From NCBI RefSeq assembly GCF_963422545.1, contig NZ_OY730257.1:124001-188000 (forward strand): a stretch of DNA of 64,000 nt. Reading direction: 5' to 3'. The position numbers were made by a program, and so were the translations under genes. Origin of the DNA: an uncultured Flavobacterium sp. (lineage in GTDB: Bacteria > Bacteroidota > Bacteroidia > Flavobacteriales > Flavobacteriaceae). The stretch's first letter is position 1. Each line of letters begins with the position of its first letter. Below, one piece after another: positions 41,989-51,517 of the stretch. Under the pieces are notes generated by a model. The model was not told where the DNA came from and did not search any database. It saw nothing but the letters and a program-made list of their open reading frames with translations.

Positions 41989-42843
41989 TTAAGGCTTTGG
42001 TTTGTAGTGGAAAACAAGTAAAACAGCACCTTCTCCTTTTCTGCTTTGATCTCTAATAACTGCCAATCTCAATGATGTTGCAGTAAGCTCAACTACCTTT
42101 ACACTATACCAGTTGCTAACATCTCCATAATAATCTCCTCCATAAAGCATTTCTACTCCACCATTAAAAATTAATTTATTATGAGCCATATCAAAAGTGA
42201 AGGTTCCAGTTTTGTTAGTTTGTGTATCGTCAGCAATTGCAGTTTGTTTAACCTGAGTATTATATCCTCCGTTTAGATCAAAATGCATTTCTCCCCAATT
42301 TTTGTTTGGCATAATCCATGAATTACTTGCATAATCAGGAAACCAGTTCCAGTTATCCCCTGTTGCTGCCGGGTAATCTAAACCTGCAAAACCCACCGGA
42401 CTATCCATATCTAATATCCATGTTTTACCTTGTGCTCCATTTGCAAGCAAGCCCCATTTTGGATCTCCAAATTGGGTTTCATCATTTTGGGCAATATCAA
42501 CAGTCACCGGAGCAGCTTCAACAGAACCTCCTCTTGCGTAAGCAGTGAAGTAAACTGTATATTTTCCTGCGAAAGGAAGAGCTAGTTTTTCTTCGTTTTT
42601 ATTTGAATGTCCTATTTCGTTTCCATTCTTGTCAACATATTTCCAATACGGGATAACAGCCGGGTCTTCATTTTTTAAAACTACTACGTTTGGATTTTCA
42701 GTTGTTGGTTTAACCGAAAATTTAAGTGTTGAAGCTGTCAAAGTTTGCGCAGGCAAACTATTGCGATCTTCCACAGGCTCACATGAAAATAATCCTGAGC
42801 TTATGGTTATTGCAGTTATTACTATATATAATATACGTTTCAT
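41989..42843 (-). CDS. Surface glycan-binding lipoprotein (SusE-position)
   Basis: About 284 residues from the second Met (MKRILYIVITAITISSGLFSCEP), with Cys21 as the lipidated residue; ATG 42849 two codons upstream is an alternative. After a short linker comes a PKD-like beta domain (about 30-110: TLKFSVKPTTENPNVVVLKNEDPAVIPYWKYVDKNGNEIG, AGKYTVYFTAYARGG), then an aromatic-rich domain (about 120-284: KTWILDMDSPVGFAGLDYP, NWNWFPDYASNSWIMPNKNWGEMHFDL, YGGDYYGDVSNWYSV). Trp and Tyr clusters suit glycan stacking. Position right after susD is where the SGBP-B of xyloglucan loci is found. There is no strong sequence relation to SusE or SusF. Confidence 0.75.
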   Translation of the reverse strand: MKRILYIVITAITISSGLFSCEPVEDRNSLPAQTLTASTLKFSVKPTTENPNVVVLKNEDPAVIPYWKYVDKNGNEIGHSNKNEEKLALPFAGKYTVYFTAYARGGSVEAAPVTVDIAQNDETQFGDPKWGLLANGAQGKTWILDMDSPVGFAGLDYPAATGDNWNWFPDYASNSWIMPNKNWGEMHFDLNGGYNTQVKQTAIADDTQTNKTGTFTFDMAHNKLIFNGGVEMLYGGDYYGDVSNWYSVKVVELTATSLRLAVIRDQSRKGEGAVLLVFHYKPKP

Positions 42844-42865
42844 AATCATTTGTTTTTAAAATTAA

Positions 42866-44452
42866 TTACCAACCCGGGTTTTGTGTGATGGTACCATTAG
42901 AAAGTACAATTTGAGACTGTGGTAATGCAAACCAACCTAAAGTTTCTGCTCTAAATGTCACTGCAAAATCAGATCCTGCATCATTATTATCGATTGCAGA
43001 TTTTGCTACATCAACACCTTGTCTGATTAAATCGAAATAACGTTGTCCTTCAAGAGCTAACTCTAAACGACGTTCCTTCATAATAACTGCTTTTGAAACT
43101 GGTACTCTATGAGTAGTACTTTTAAAAGCACGGTCACGAACTTTATCTAAATCTTCTTGCGCTAATGCTGCGTTTGTACCTAAATTCAACTCGGCTGCCA
43201 TTAACAATACATCTGAAAAACGAATAATAGCGTAATCCTGATAGTTGTCAATTTGGAAATTTCCTCCATTTGCTTCTACAACGCTTGTACCTGCTGCATT
43301 TGTAATTGGACAATATTTTTTCCATGAATATCCTGTGTATTGACGTTGGTCTCTCGCTTGCTGATCAAAATTTAAACCTTCGCCTGCATAATTAATGATA
43401 GTAGCGTCTCTACGTGTATCTCCAGCTTCATAAGCATTATATAATTTAGGATTCACTGTTGCTCCACCCCAACCGCTTGCATATTTTCCAATAGCTCCAC
43501 CACGTGGCGCGATATCAACCTGAAAACGGTTTCCTTCGTTTAGGTTCCAATCTCCTTTTCCTGAACCGTTAAAACGAACAGCCCAAACCATTTCGGTGTT
43601 ATCTTCTCCAACAAATTTTTCAAAAGAAGCAGCCAGCCAAAGATTAGCAAAATCAGGAACTAGTCCGTGTCCGCTATTAGCAACTACATCATTAATATAA
43701 GTTGTAGCTTGTGCTTTTGTTACTACACCAGCTAAATCTGGTTTTTTATAATAATCTGTGTAGAATAAAAAGGTTCTTGCTAAATAAGCTTCGGCAGCCC
43801 ATTTTGTAATACGTCCGTAGTTTGCATTTCCTTTTTGTGAGTAATTATCATTGCTTAAATTATCTGCAGCAAATTTCAAATCATTAGCAATTAAAGCATA
43901 AGTAACTTCAGCAGCTTGTCTTGGCAATTGAAATTCACTAGACGTAATTGTATGGTCCAGAGGAACAATATCACCAAACATTTTTGCAGCCTGAAAATGG
44001 AAATGTGCTCTTAAGAAACGAGCTTCTGCTTCGTATCTTGTTTTTAGCGCCGTGTCAGATCCCCAGTTTATTTTGTTCAGATTTTCTAATAAAATATTAG
44101 CTCTGTAAATTCCTAAGTAAGCATATTTCCAAACATCAGCATTCATGTCTTTATTAGACACATATAAAAATCGATCCCATTCTAAATCTACCACCGCATC
44201 TGCAGTACCATATCCTCCAAAACAATCATCAGAAGCTTCTTCGCTAACTAGTAAAGGTCCTCCGTAAGCTTCGCGTTGCAATACATCATAAACAGCAATT
44301 AATCCTTGGTAAGCATCAGCTGGTGTTTTATAAAAGTTTGCTTCAACCTTCGTTGTAGAAGGTTCTGTGTCAAGAAAATCCTGTGAACAAGCTCCTAAAA
44401 CGAGTAAGCTTGACGCAGCGAATAATTTTATATAATTTTTCATCGTTTTCAA
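42866..44452 (-). CDS. SusD/RagB family glycan-binding lipoprotein
   Basis: 528 residues. The lipoprotein signal ends at Cys22 (LLVLGACSQDFLDTEPSTTK), with the typical FLDxxP start of SusD proteins. The helical TPR scaffold contains EARFLRAHFHFQAAKMFGDIVPLDH and AAEAYLARTFLFYTDYYKKP; the C-terminal half has YAIIRFSDVLLMAAELN and MKERRLELALEGQRYFDLIRQG. It forms the lid of the SusCD transporter at the cell surface and binds the oligosaccharide. The gap to susC is 3 bp, so the two are translated together. ATG 44443 (MKNYIKLF) is an alternative start. Confidence 0.95.
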   Translation of the reverse strand: MKTMKNYIKLFAASSLLVLGACSQDFLDTEPSTTKVEANFYKTPADAYQGLIAVYDVLQREAYGGPLLVSEEASDDCFGGYGTADAVVDLEWDRFLYVSNKDMNADVWKYAYLGIYRANILLENLNKINWGSDTALKTRYEAEARFLRAHFHFQAAKMFGDIVPLDHTITSSEFQLPRQAAEVTYALIANDLKFAADNLSNDNYSQKGNANYGRITKWAAEAYLARTFLFYTDYYKKPDLAGVVTKAQATTYINDVVANSGHGLVPDFANLWLAASFEKFVGEDNTEMVWAVRFNGSGKGDWNLNEGNRFQVDIAPRGGAIGKYASGWGGATVNPKLYNAYEAGDTRRDATIINYAGEGLNFDQQARDQRQYTGYSWKKYCPITNAAGTSVVEANGGNFQIDNYQDYAIIRFSDVLLMAAELNLGTNAALAQEDLDKVRDRAFKSTTHRVPVSKAVIMKERRLELALEGQRYFDLIRQGVDVAKSAIDNNDAGSDFAVTFRAETLGWFALPQSQIVLSNGTITQNPGW

Positions 44453-44455
44453 AAT

Positions 44456-47400
44456 TTAAAAGTTAACATTAAGTCCCATCATGTAGGTTCTTGGCTGTGG
44501 ATAAAACCCTACGTCAATACCTCTTGCCCAAGTTTGATTACCGTTTCCAAAACCAATTTCCGGATCCATTCCCTGGTATTTTGTAAATGTAAACAAGTTA
44601 TTAGCCGCCACATACAATCTGAATTTGCTAAAGAAATTCAATTTTGATGTTAATTTTGTTAAGTCACAACCTACAGTTGCGCTCTTAATTCTGTAGAAAT
44701 CTGCATTTTGAACATACAAATCAGAGAATCTGATGTAATTACCATTTGTATCTGATCCGTAAGTAACTCTTGGAACTCTGTTAGAACTTCCTTCTGTAGT
44801 CCATCTGTTTAAAACATCTGTTGTGTAATTTGAGGTTGTACGAATTGGGTCGTGAATTCCAAAAACATTTTGGCTCCCTACTACTCCGTATGTGTAAACC
44901 GAAAGGTCGAATGCTTTGTATGAAATATCAAAATTTAAACCATACGTAAAATCAGGATTTGGATTTCCAATTTGAGTTTTATCATTTGCATCAATTTTTC
45001 CGTCACCGTTTAAATCCACGAAACGAACATCTCCCGGTACTGCATTTGGTTGTACGCCTGCAGCAACTTCAGCAGCATTCTGGAAAATTCCAGCTGTTTT
45101 TAATCCGTAGAAATAACCAATAGGTTTGCCTACCTCAACACGGTTCATCTCATCTGTTCCCTGAAACAATAAGTTAGGATCTCCGTGAATAATTCCTTCG
45201 CTGTTGGCAACTCTGATTACTTTATTTTCGTTGTGCGAAATATTTCCGTTTACAGAAAAACTCCAGTCTTTTCCAAAATTAGTATGATAAGCAAGTGAAA
45301 GCTCCACACCTTTATTTTGAATATCTCCTCCATTCACATAAGGGGCTGTTGCTCCTGCATAAGCTGGGATAGAGGCAAGAACTAACCAATTTTTTGTTTT
45401 TTTATCGTAATAATCAAATGTTAATGTAAAATTGCTGAACAAAGTAGCATCTAAACCAAAATCTAATTGTTCTGATGTTTCCCATTTTAGGTTCTTGTTA
45501 GAAAGTTGATCCGGGCTCGCACCTGTTTGCAATGTTTCATCGGTAGTACCAAAATGATAGCTTTTATTGTAGGTACTAATTGTTGACATATAAGAGAAGG
45601 CAGGAATCTGGTCGTTACCATTTTGTCCCCAACTTGCTCTTAATTTAAGATTTTTTAACACTTTATTCTCTGGAAAGAATCCTTCTTTGTCAACATTCCA
45701 ACCTGCAGAAACTGATGGAAAATTTCCGTATCTGTGTGAATCTGCAAAATTTGATGAACCGTCTCTTCTGATTGTTGCTGTAAACAAATATTTGTTATTG
45801 TAATCGTACAACAAACGTCCGAAATAAGACTGAATCGCATAATCTGAACGGTTTCCTTTTACTGTATTTGATGTTTGATCTGTAGCATTGCTTAAATAAG
45901 CGTGTGCAAAATCATCAAAAGTTAATTTTTTACCGGTTCCTTCCACAAAATCTGAAGTATTCTTTTTAGCAGAAGTACCTACTAATACATCAAAATTATG
46001 TACTCCGTTTAATGTCCCTTTATACTGAACTGTGTTTTCAAAAATCCAGCCCATTGATTTAGTCGCATTTTGAGTAACGCTTGAAACTGTATTATTGTCG
46101 TTTGATGAAAGAGAATAAACAGGTCTGAATGAACGGTAATTATTATCACTCATATCAACACCAAAACTCGTTCTGTAAGTAAAGTTTTTTAAGAATTTTA
46201 ATTCTGCAAAAATATTCCCAACGTAACGGTTTATTTTAGTTTGATTAAAGTTATTGTAGTACAAAGCCCCTAAAGGATTACTAATATCAGCTGAAATAAC
46301 TGAATGAGCAAAATTTCCGTTTGCATCATAAGCAGCATCAATAGGCGCAGCGTTTAAGAAGCTTCTGATACTATTGCCGTAAATTCCCTGATCTGCAACT
46401 CCTGAACTTTTAATATTGGCAAACGAGAAATTTTCTCCAATTTTCAAATGATTTTCAATAACCTCTGAAGTTGAGTTTACATTAAAAGTGATACGATTAT
46501 AATCTGATTGATTGTTAGCACTGCCAATCATTCCTTCTTGTCCGTAATAAGACAATCCTGTAGAAATTGTAGATTTTTTATCACCTCCACTAATTGTAAG
46601 AGAGTGATTTTGTTTCATGGCTCCTTCATTAAATAAATCCTTTTGCCAATCGTGGTCTGGAAAAGCTGCAATTTGTGCTGGTGTATATAATGGCGTTAGT
46701 CCAGAATTTACACGAGCCTCATTCATAATAGTGGTGTATTCCTGAGTATTTAATAAATCCAGTTTTTTAGCAACTTGCTGAAAACCGGTGTAAGTATTAA
46801 ATGCCACATTCATTTTACCGTCTTTTCCTTTTTTGGTTGTAACCAAAATAACTCCGTTTGCCGCTCTTGCTCCATAAATAGATCCAGCAGAAGCATCTTT
46901 AAGAACGTCAATTCTTTCGATAGAAGACGGATCAAGATATCCAATTCCGTTATCAACCACAACACCATCCACTACATAAAGCGGTGTACTGTTTCCTGCC
47001 GTTCCAACTCCACGAATGTTTACTACCATTCCAGCACCAGGCTGTCCTGAAGCTGAGGTAACATTTACTCCCGAAGCCTGACCTTGCAATGCATTGACAA
47101 CATCAAGACTGGCTACATTTTGAATGTCTTTTCCAGATACTAATGAAGTTGCTGCTGTATTGACCTTTTTCTTTTGTGTACCGTAACCGATAACTACAAT
47201 TTCTTTAAGTTCAGCTGTTTCAGATTGTAGTGTTATATTTATTTTTGATTGTGTTCCAACTGTAATTTTTTGTGTTTTATATCCCATAAAACTAATTACA
47301 AGTACATCTCCAGTTTTCGCTTCAATTTTGTACAATCCGTCAAAATCGGTTGCTGTACTTTTTTTTGTTCCTTGCACCAGTACAGTGGCACCGGGAACTC

Positions 47401-47545
47401 CCATGCCGTCATCTGCTGATGTTACATTTCCGCTTACAAATTTGGATTGTTCCTGGGCAAAACCAAATTGCGTCATAAATACACTAAGCAACAGCGCCAT
47501 ACAAAACGAGAGCGATGTTGTTTTAATACAATATTTGCTTTTCAT
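44456..47545 (-). CDS. SusC/RagA family TonB-linked outer-membrane transporter
   Basis: 1029 residues. The signal peptide spans about 1-30 (LSVFMTQFGFAQEQ). The carboxypeptidase-like domain follows (about 36-110: VSGNVTSADDGMGVPGATVLVQGTKKSTATDFDGLYKI), then the TonB box/plug entry EIVVIGYGTQKKKVNTAATS, the SusC plug signature IRGVGTAGNSTPLYVVDGVVVDNGIGYLDPSSIERIDVLKDASAGSIYGARAANGVILVTTKKGK in outline, and a long barrel ending PQPRTYMMGLNVNF. It imports xyloglucan oligosaccharides with SusD, judging by the enzymes around it. Only 46 bp separate it from xylA, so it is probably read from the xylB promoter. Confidence 0.96.
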   Translation of the reverse strand: MKSKYCIKTTSLSFCMALLLSVFMTQFGFAQEQSKFVSGNVTSADDGMGVPGATVLVQGTKKSTATDFDGLYKIEAKTGDVLVISFMGYKTQKITVGTQSKINITLQSETAELKEIVVIGYGTQKKKVNTAATSLVSGKDIQNVASLDVVNALQGQASGVNVTSASGQPGAGMVVNIRGVGTAGNSTPLYVVDGVVVDNGIGYLDPSSIERIDVLKDASAGSIYGARAANGVILVTTKKGKDGKMNVAFNTYTGFQQVAKKLDLLNTQEYTTIMNEARVNSGLTPLYTPAQIAAFPDHDWQKDLFNEGAMKQNHSLTISGGDKKSTISTGLSYYGQEGMIGSANNQSDYNRITFNVNSTSEVIENHLKIGENFSFANIKSSGVADQGIYGNSIRSFLNAAPIDAAYDANGNFAHSVISADISNPLGALYYNNFNQTKINRYVGNIFAELKFLKNFTYRTSFGVDMSDNNYRSFRPVYSLSSNDNNTVSSVTQNATKSMGWIFENTVQYKGTLNGVHNFDVLVGTSAKKNTSDFVEGTGKKLTFDDFAHAYLSNATDQTSNTVKGNRSDYAIQSYFGRLLYDYNNKYLFTATIRRDGSSNFADSHRYGNFPSVSAGWNVDKEGFFPENKVLKNLKLRASWGQNGNDQIPAFSYMSTISTYNKSYHFGTTDETLQTGASPDQLSNKNLKWETSEQLDFGLDATLFSNFTLTFDYYDKKTKNWLVLASIPAYAGATAPYVNGGDIQNKGVELSLAYHTNFGKDWSFSVNGNISHNENKVIRVANSEGIIHGDPNLLFQGTDEMNRVEVGKPIGYFYGLKTAGIFQNAAEVAAGVQPNAVPGDVRFVDLNGDGKIDANDKTQIGNPNPDFTYGLNFDISYKAFDLSVYTYGVVGSQNVFGIHDPIRTTSNYTTDVLNRWTTEGSSNRVPRVTYGSDTNGNYIRFSDLYVQNADFYRIKSATVGCDLTKLTSKLNFFSKFRLYVAANNLFTFTKYQGMDPEIGFGNGNQTWARGIDVGFYPQPRTYMMGLNVNF

Positions 47546-47591
47546 GATAATTAAGATTGGTTAAAATTTATAGTTAGTACGTTTAGTCTAA

Positions 47592-48914
47592 TTAATATGC
47601 ATTCGAAATAATCTGTTCGAATAATTCCTGTCTTCCACTTAGTGGCTGTGGTTCTCCACTTGCACGGGCAATTTTGCTAAGATCTTCAAGAGTTAACTCT
47701 CCTTTTTCGAACTTCGCTCCGTTACCACCGTCAAATGAGCTATAACGCTGTGTGCGTAATTTTCTATAATCTGTATTTTGTAGTATGTGATCTGCACAGA
47801 TTAATCCTCTTGCAAAAACATCCATTCCTGAAATGTGTGCAATGAATTTATCTTCTAAATCGATTGAATTTCTTCTCACTTTAGCATCAAAGTTTACACC
47901 TCCACCTTGGATTCCGCCTCCTTCAAGGATAACCAACATAGCCTGAGTAACTTCCTGAAGATTTATAGGAAATTGATCTGTATCCCAACCATTTTGATAA
48001 TCTCCTCTGTTTGCGTCAATGCTTCCTAACATTCCGGCATCAACTGCAACTTGCAATTCGTGCTCAAAAGAATGTCCGGCAAGAGTGGCATGGTTTACTT
48101 CAAGATTTAATTTGAAATCATTTTGAAGTCCGTATTTATTAATGAATCCTAACGAAGTCGCAGCATCAAAATCATATTGATGTTTGGTAGGTTCCATTGG
48201 TTTTGGTTCGATCAGGAAGTTTCCTTTAAAACCTTCTTTACGAGCATAATCTTTACAAGTATTCAGGAATCTTCCTAAATGGTCTAATTCTCTTTTCATG
48301 TCTGTGTTCAACAAACTCATATATCCTTCACGTCCTCCCCAGAAAACATAATTTTCTCCGCCAAGTGCAATAGTTGCATCAATTGCAATTTTTGCCTGAG
48401 CTCCGGCATAAGCCAAAACATCAAAATTTGGATTGGTTGCAGCACCATTCATGTAGCGCGGATTGCTGAATAAATTTGAAGTTCCCCACAACAATTTAAT
48501 TCCTGATTCTTGTTGTTTTTGTTTTGCATATTCGACCATTGTCTGAATACGGGTTTCAAATTCTGCCAATGTTGGTGCATCATCTACCACATCAACATCA
48601 TGAAAACAATAATAAGGCAAACCTAACTTTGTCATAAATTCAAAAGCGGCATCCATTTTGTCTTTTGCTCTTAAAATGGCATTCTCATTTTTATCCCAGG
48701 AAAAAGTTTCTGTCGAAGCTCCAAACGGATCTCCACCAGTATTACATAGTGTATGCCAGTAAGCCATCGAAAAACGCAAATGCTCTTTTAATGTTTTTCC
48801 TGCAACGATACGATTTTCATCATACCATTTAAACGCTAATGGATTATCACTTTCTCTTCCTTCGAATTTAATTGTATCGATATTTTTAAAATAAGATTGT
48901 TTAGTTGTGCTCAT
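47592..48914 (-). CDS. xylA: Xylose isomerase
   Basis: Converts D-xylose to D-xylulose in the cytosol. 440 residues, the length of the class II enzyme. Characteristic segments are YYCFHDVDVV (about 98-107, catalytic His), LLWGTSNLFSNPRYMNGAATNPNFD, NYVFWGGREGYMSLLNTD, FLIEPKPMEPTKHQYD (metal Glu), LNLEVNHATLAGHSFEHEL and IDANRGDYQNGWDTDQFP (metal Asp residues). Its stop is 46 bp before susC and it starts 2 bp after xylB. Inclusion in the operon links import and degradation of xyloglucan to xylose catabolism. Confidence 0.97.
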   Translation of the reverse strand: MSTTKQSYFKNIDTIKFEGRESDNPLAFKWYDENRIVAGKTLKEHLRFSMAYWHTLCNTGGDPFGASTETFSWDKNENAILRAKDKMDAAFEFMTKLGLPYYCFHDVDVVDDAPTLAEFETRIQTMVEYAKQKQQESGIKLLWGTSNLFSNPRYMNGAATNPNFDVLAYAGAQAKIAIDATIALGGENYVFWGGREGYMSLLNTDMKRELDHLGRFLNTCKDYARKEGFKGNFLIEPKPMEPTKHQYDFDAATSLGFINKYGLQNDFKLNLEVNHATLAGHSFEHELQVAVDAGMLGSIDANRGDYQNGWDTDQFPINLQEVTQAMLVILEGGGIQGGGVNFDAKVRRNSIDLEDKFIAHISGMDVFARGLICADHILQNTDYRKLRTQRYSSFDGGNGAKFEKGELTLEDLSKIARASGEPQPLSGRQELFEQIISNAY

Positions 48915-48916
48915 TA

Positions 48917-50410
48917 TTATTTTTCTATTTTAATTTGACTTTTCCATTCTTGATATAAATCCTGATATTGACTTGTCAGGATTTTATTAGGTTCAATTCG
49001 ATCTAAACATTGCAATCCCTGAAAAGCTTCGTCCAGCGAATTGTAATATCCAAATCCAAAAGCCGCGCCTCTTGCAGCACCTTCGGCTCCTGAAGTATTG
49101 TATAATTCTAAAGTTGTTTGTGTTGTATTGGTAAAGATTTCTCTGAAAACCGGACTCAAAAACAGGTTTGAATTTCCTGCTCTAACGACAGTTCCTGAAA
49201 CTCCAATTTCTTTCATAACATCAAAACCGTAGTTCATGGCAAACACGATTCCTTCGCAGGCTGCACGTACCAAATGTGACGGTTGGTGAATATTGAAGTT
49301 TAAATTCTGGATTCCGGAAGTAGCGTTTTTGTTATTAAAAATGCGCTCAACACCGTTCCCAAAAGGGTAAAAACGAAGTCCGTTGCTTCCGGCTTCTACT
49401 TTTGCAGCCTCGGCATTTAGTTTTTCGTAGGCAATTAAATCAGTTCTGTCGACTGACATGATTTTGCGCAACCATTGGTATAAAATTCCAGAACCGTTAA
49501 TGCACAACAAAACTCCGTTGCGTTTCTCGATTTCGGTATTATTGACGTGTAAAAAAGTATTGATTCTGTTTTGTTTGTCATAAGCATCCTGATCGCTTAC
49601 GGCATAAACTACTGCCGAAGTTCCGGCTGTTGTAGCAATTTCTCCAGGTTTCAAAACATTCAATGACAATGCATTGTTGGGCTGATCTCCTGCTCTATAG
49701 GTTATTTTTGCATCCGTATTTAATCCTAATTCTTGTGCAATTTCGGGGTGAATTGCAGCTTGAATTCCAAAATTTGAAACAATTTCCGGAACAATATCAG
49801 ATGATAATCCCATTTGAGAAAGGATTTCTGTTGCCAGTTTTCCTTCTGAGAAATTCCACAAAGCAGCTTCTGACAATCCTGAAGTACTAATTTGAGCCAC
49901 TTTTGATAATTTAGCAGCAATAAAATCGCCCGGAAGCATCATGTATTTTGCTTTCGCGAAAATTTCCGGCTGATTGTCTTTTACCCATTTTAGTTTTGAA
50001 GCGGTAAAATTTCCGGGACTTCCTAAAATTTGCTGCTGACAATTCTCGGCACCCATTTTAGTATAAATTTCGTCTCCAATAATGGCAGCGCGACTGTCGC
50101 ACCAAATGATTGAAGAACGAACGGGATTCAAATTCTCATCGGTTAAAACCAAACCATGCATTTGATATGCAATTCCAATTCCGGCAATTTTCTTTAAATC
50201 GATATTAGATTTTGAGCCCAATTGCTTGATTCCGTCTTTAACGTAAGTCCACCAAGATTCCGGATCTTGTTCTGCCCAGCCAAATTTTGGAGCAACAATT
50301 GGCATTTCAAAATCAGGAACACTAATTGCACCAATAGTTGTCCCTTTCTCCGAATCAAATACGGATAATTTTATTGAAGAGCTTCCTAAATCAATTCCTA
50401 AAAAAAACAT
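48917..50410 (-). CDS. xylB: Xylulokinase (FGGY family)
   Basis: Phosphorylates D-xylulose to xylulose 5-phosphate, feeding the pentose phosphate pathway. 497 residues. N-terminal phosphate motif FLGIDLGSSSIKLSV; YQMHGLVLTDENLNPVRSSIIWCDSRA (about 84-110) and MLPGDFIAAKLS match the FGGY-N domain; TYRAGDQPNNALSLNVLKPGEIATTAGTSAVVY (about 236-268) and VRAGNSNLFLSPVFREIFTN plus EGAARGAAFGFGYY match FGGY-C. It is the first gene of the locus, 2 bp before xylA. The 390-bp upstream region shared with the divergent regulators should contain the promoter. Confidence 0.95.
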   Translation of the reverse strand: MFFLGIDLGSSSIKLSVFDSEKGTTIGAISVPDFEMPIVAPKFGWAEQDPESWWTYVKDGIKQLGSKSNIDLKKIAGIGIAYQMHGLVLTDENLNPVRSSIIWCDSRAAIIGDEIYTKMGAENCQQQILGSPGNFTASKLKWVKDNQPEIFAKAKYMMLPGDFIAAKLSKVAQISTSGLSEAALWNFSEGKLATEILSQMGLSSDIVPEIVSNFGIQAAIHPEIAQELGLNTDAKITYRAGDQPNNALSLNVLKPGEIATTAGTSAVVYAVSDQDAYDKQNRINTFLHVNNTEIEKRNGVLLCINGSGILYQWLRKIMSVDRTDLIAYEKLNAEAAKVEAGSNGLRFYPFGNGVERIFNNKNATSGIQNLNFNIHQPSHLVRAACEGIVFAMNYGFDVMKEIGVSGTVVRAGNSNLFLSPVFREIFTNTTQTTLELYNTSGAEGAARGAAFGFGYYNSLDEAFQGLQCLDRIEPNKILTSQYQDLYQEWKSQIKIEK

Positions 50411-50484
50411 TTGTGGTATTATTAAGTTAATTGTAAATTTGTTCTTTTTAAACTTATAGTCAAGCTGAACTTATCTTATGGTTA

Positions 50485-50503
50485 TTTTGACTACAAGTGT
50501 AAA
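50485..50503. promoter_or_regulatory. Imperfect palindrome over the xylB -7 box
   Basis: Pattern TTT-nn-ACT-nnn-AGT-nn-AAA, 19 bp. The symmetry is limited, so operator status is only a suggestion from its place over the promoter. Confidence 0.3.
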
Positions 50504-50524
50504 ACATTTTTTCTATATTAACAA
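50494..50524 (-). promoter_or_regulatory. Candidate promoter of the xylBA-sus locus
   Basis: On the minus strand TTG (50522-50524), 20 bp, TACACTTG (50494-50501): one mismatch from TTG-N19-TAnnTTTG. It would give a leader of about 80 nt before xylB. Confidence 0.5.
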
Positions 50525-50800
50525 AATATTAGGTTTATTTTTTTGCAATTTCAATTATCCGGCCCTAATTTTTACGAATACATCAAAACAATCACTTAAA
50601 AGAGATAAAAAACTATTAAAAAAATAACGATTTAGCCATTTAACAATCAGCCATTTAAGGATAATTATTTCAGAATAGCCTTTTTTACGATATCGCAAAC
50701 GATTGATTGTCAGAAAATTATTCCTTTAAAAAAAATATAAACCCTGTAACAAGACAACTATACATTTTATTTATTTAATTTGTCAAAATTTAGATAGCAT

Positions 50801-51517
50801 ATGGTCAAAAATGTAACCGAGGATTCCGTTTTAAAAAGCGAGCAAACCGCAATGAATGCGATCACAATTGACTGCGTGATATTTGGATTTGATAAAGGAA
50901 GTCTGGAAGTGCTTCTGGTACAACATGGAGAAGGAATTAGTAAAGGAAAATGGGGACTTCCGGGAGGATGGATCTATAAAAAAGAAAGTACTGATAATGC
51001 CGCACACCGTTTATTGAATGAACTTACTGGTCTTGACAATATTTACTTAGAACAATTGAAAGCGTTTGGCGACCCAGATCGTTTCCCGCTTCGACGCGTT
51101 ATTACGATTGGTTATTATGCTTTGGTAAAACGCGAAGATTATAATATTAAAGCAGGTTTTACGGCTTCGGATGCAAAATGGTACAAGATCAATAACATTC
51201 CGGATTTGATTTATGATCACAATGAAATTCTTGCTTATAGTTTAAAACACCTTCGAAACAGAGTTCGTCAGGCTCCAATTGGGTTTAATCTTTTACCTGA
51301 AAAATTTACTTTATTGCAATTGATGCATTTGTATGAAGAGATTTTAGGAATCGAAATGGACAAATCTAATTTCCGTCGAAAAATTCTGCACATGAAATTA
51401 TTGGTTGCTTTAGACGAAAAACAACAAGATGTTTCGCATAGAGCTGCCAAATTGTATAAATTTGATTCGGCAATTTACAAGAAGCTTACTGAAAAAGGAT
51501 TTAATTTTGAATTTTAA
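50801..51517 (+). CDS. Nudix-type transcriptional regulator (AraR/XylR-like NrtR relative), copy 1
   Basis: 238 residues: Nudix-fold effector domain (about 20-155) and C-terminal winged helix (about 165-238). The Nudix box is degenerate: Gly56-x5-Glu62-x7-Arg70-Leu-Leu-Asn-Glu74-Leu, so the REx2EE catalytic pair is broken (Arg70-Leu71 and Glu74-Leu75), indicating a sensor and not a hydrolase. C-terminal segments QAPIGFNLLPEKFTLLQLMHLYEEILGIEMDKSNFRRKILHMKLL match NrtR/AraR. Nudix-type regulators of sugar genes are known in Bacteroidota (AraR for arabinose). Its divergent position from xylB suggests control of the xylose/xyloglucan locus. Its stop overlaps the next ATG. Confidence 0.85.
   Translation: MVKNVTEDSVLKSEQTAMNAITIDCVIFGFDKGSLEVLLVQHGEGISKGKWGLPGGWIYKKESTDNAAHRLLNELTGLDNIYLEQLKAFGDPDRFPLRRVITIGYYALVKREDYNIKAGFTASDAKWYKINNIPDLIYDHNEILAYSLKHLRNRVRQAPIGFNLLPEKFTLLQLMHLYEEILGIEMDKSNFRRKILHMKLLVALDEKQQDVSHRAAKLYKFDSAIYKKLTEKGFNFEF

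Larger units (their letters stand above)
50411..50800. other. Divergent regulatory region between xylB and the regulator pair
   Basis: 390 bp with no gene. Near the xylB side are a candidate promoter (50494-50524), an imperfect palindrome over its -7 box (50485-50503) and AACTTAT words at 50450 and 50468. In the middle AGCCATTTAA is repeated at 50634 and 50651, 17 bp apart. On the regulator side, TTAATTTG near 50774 is a one-mismatch -7 box. I could not find a clear copy of the 21-bp palindromes seen at 17567 and 17619. Confidence 0.6.

Noticed and set aside
50411..50800. Search for the 21-bp TTTGCGT-N7-ACGCAAA palindrome before xylB and the tandem regulators
   Set aside because: Only an imperfect 19-bp symmetry over the -7 box was found, so the tandem regulators probably recognise another sequence.
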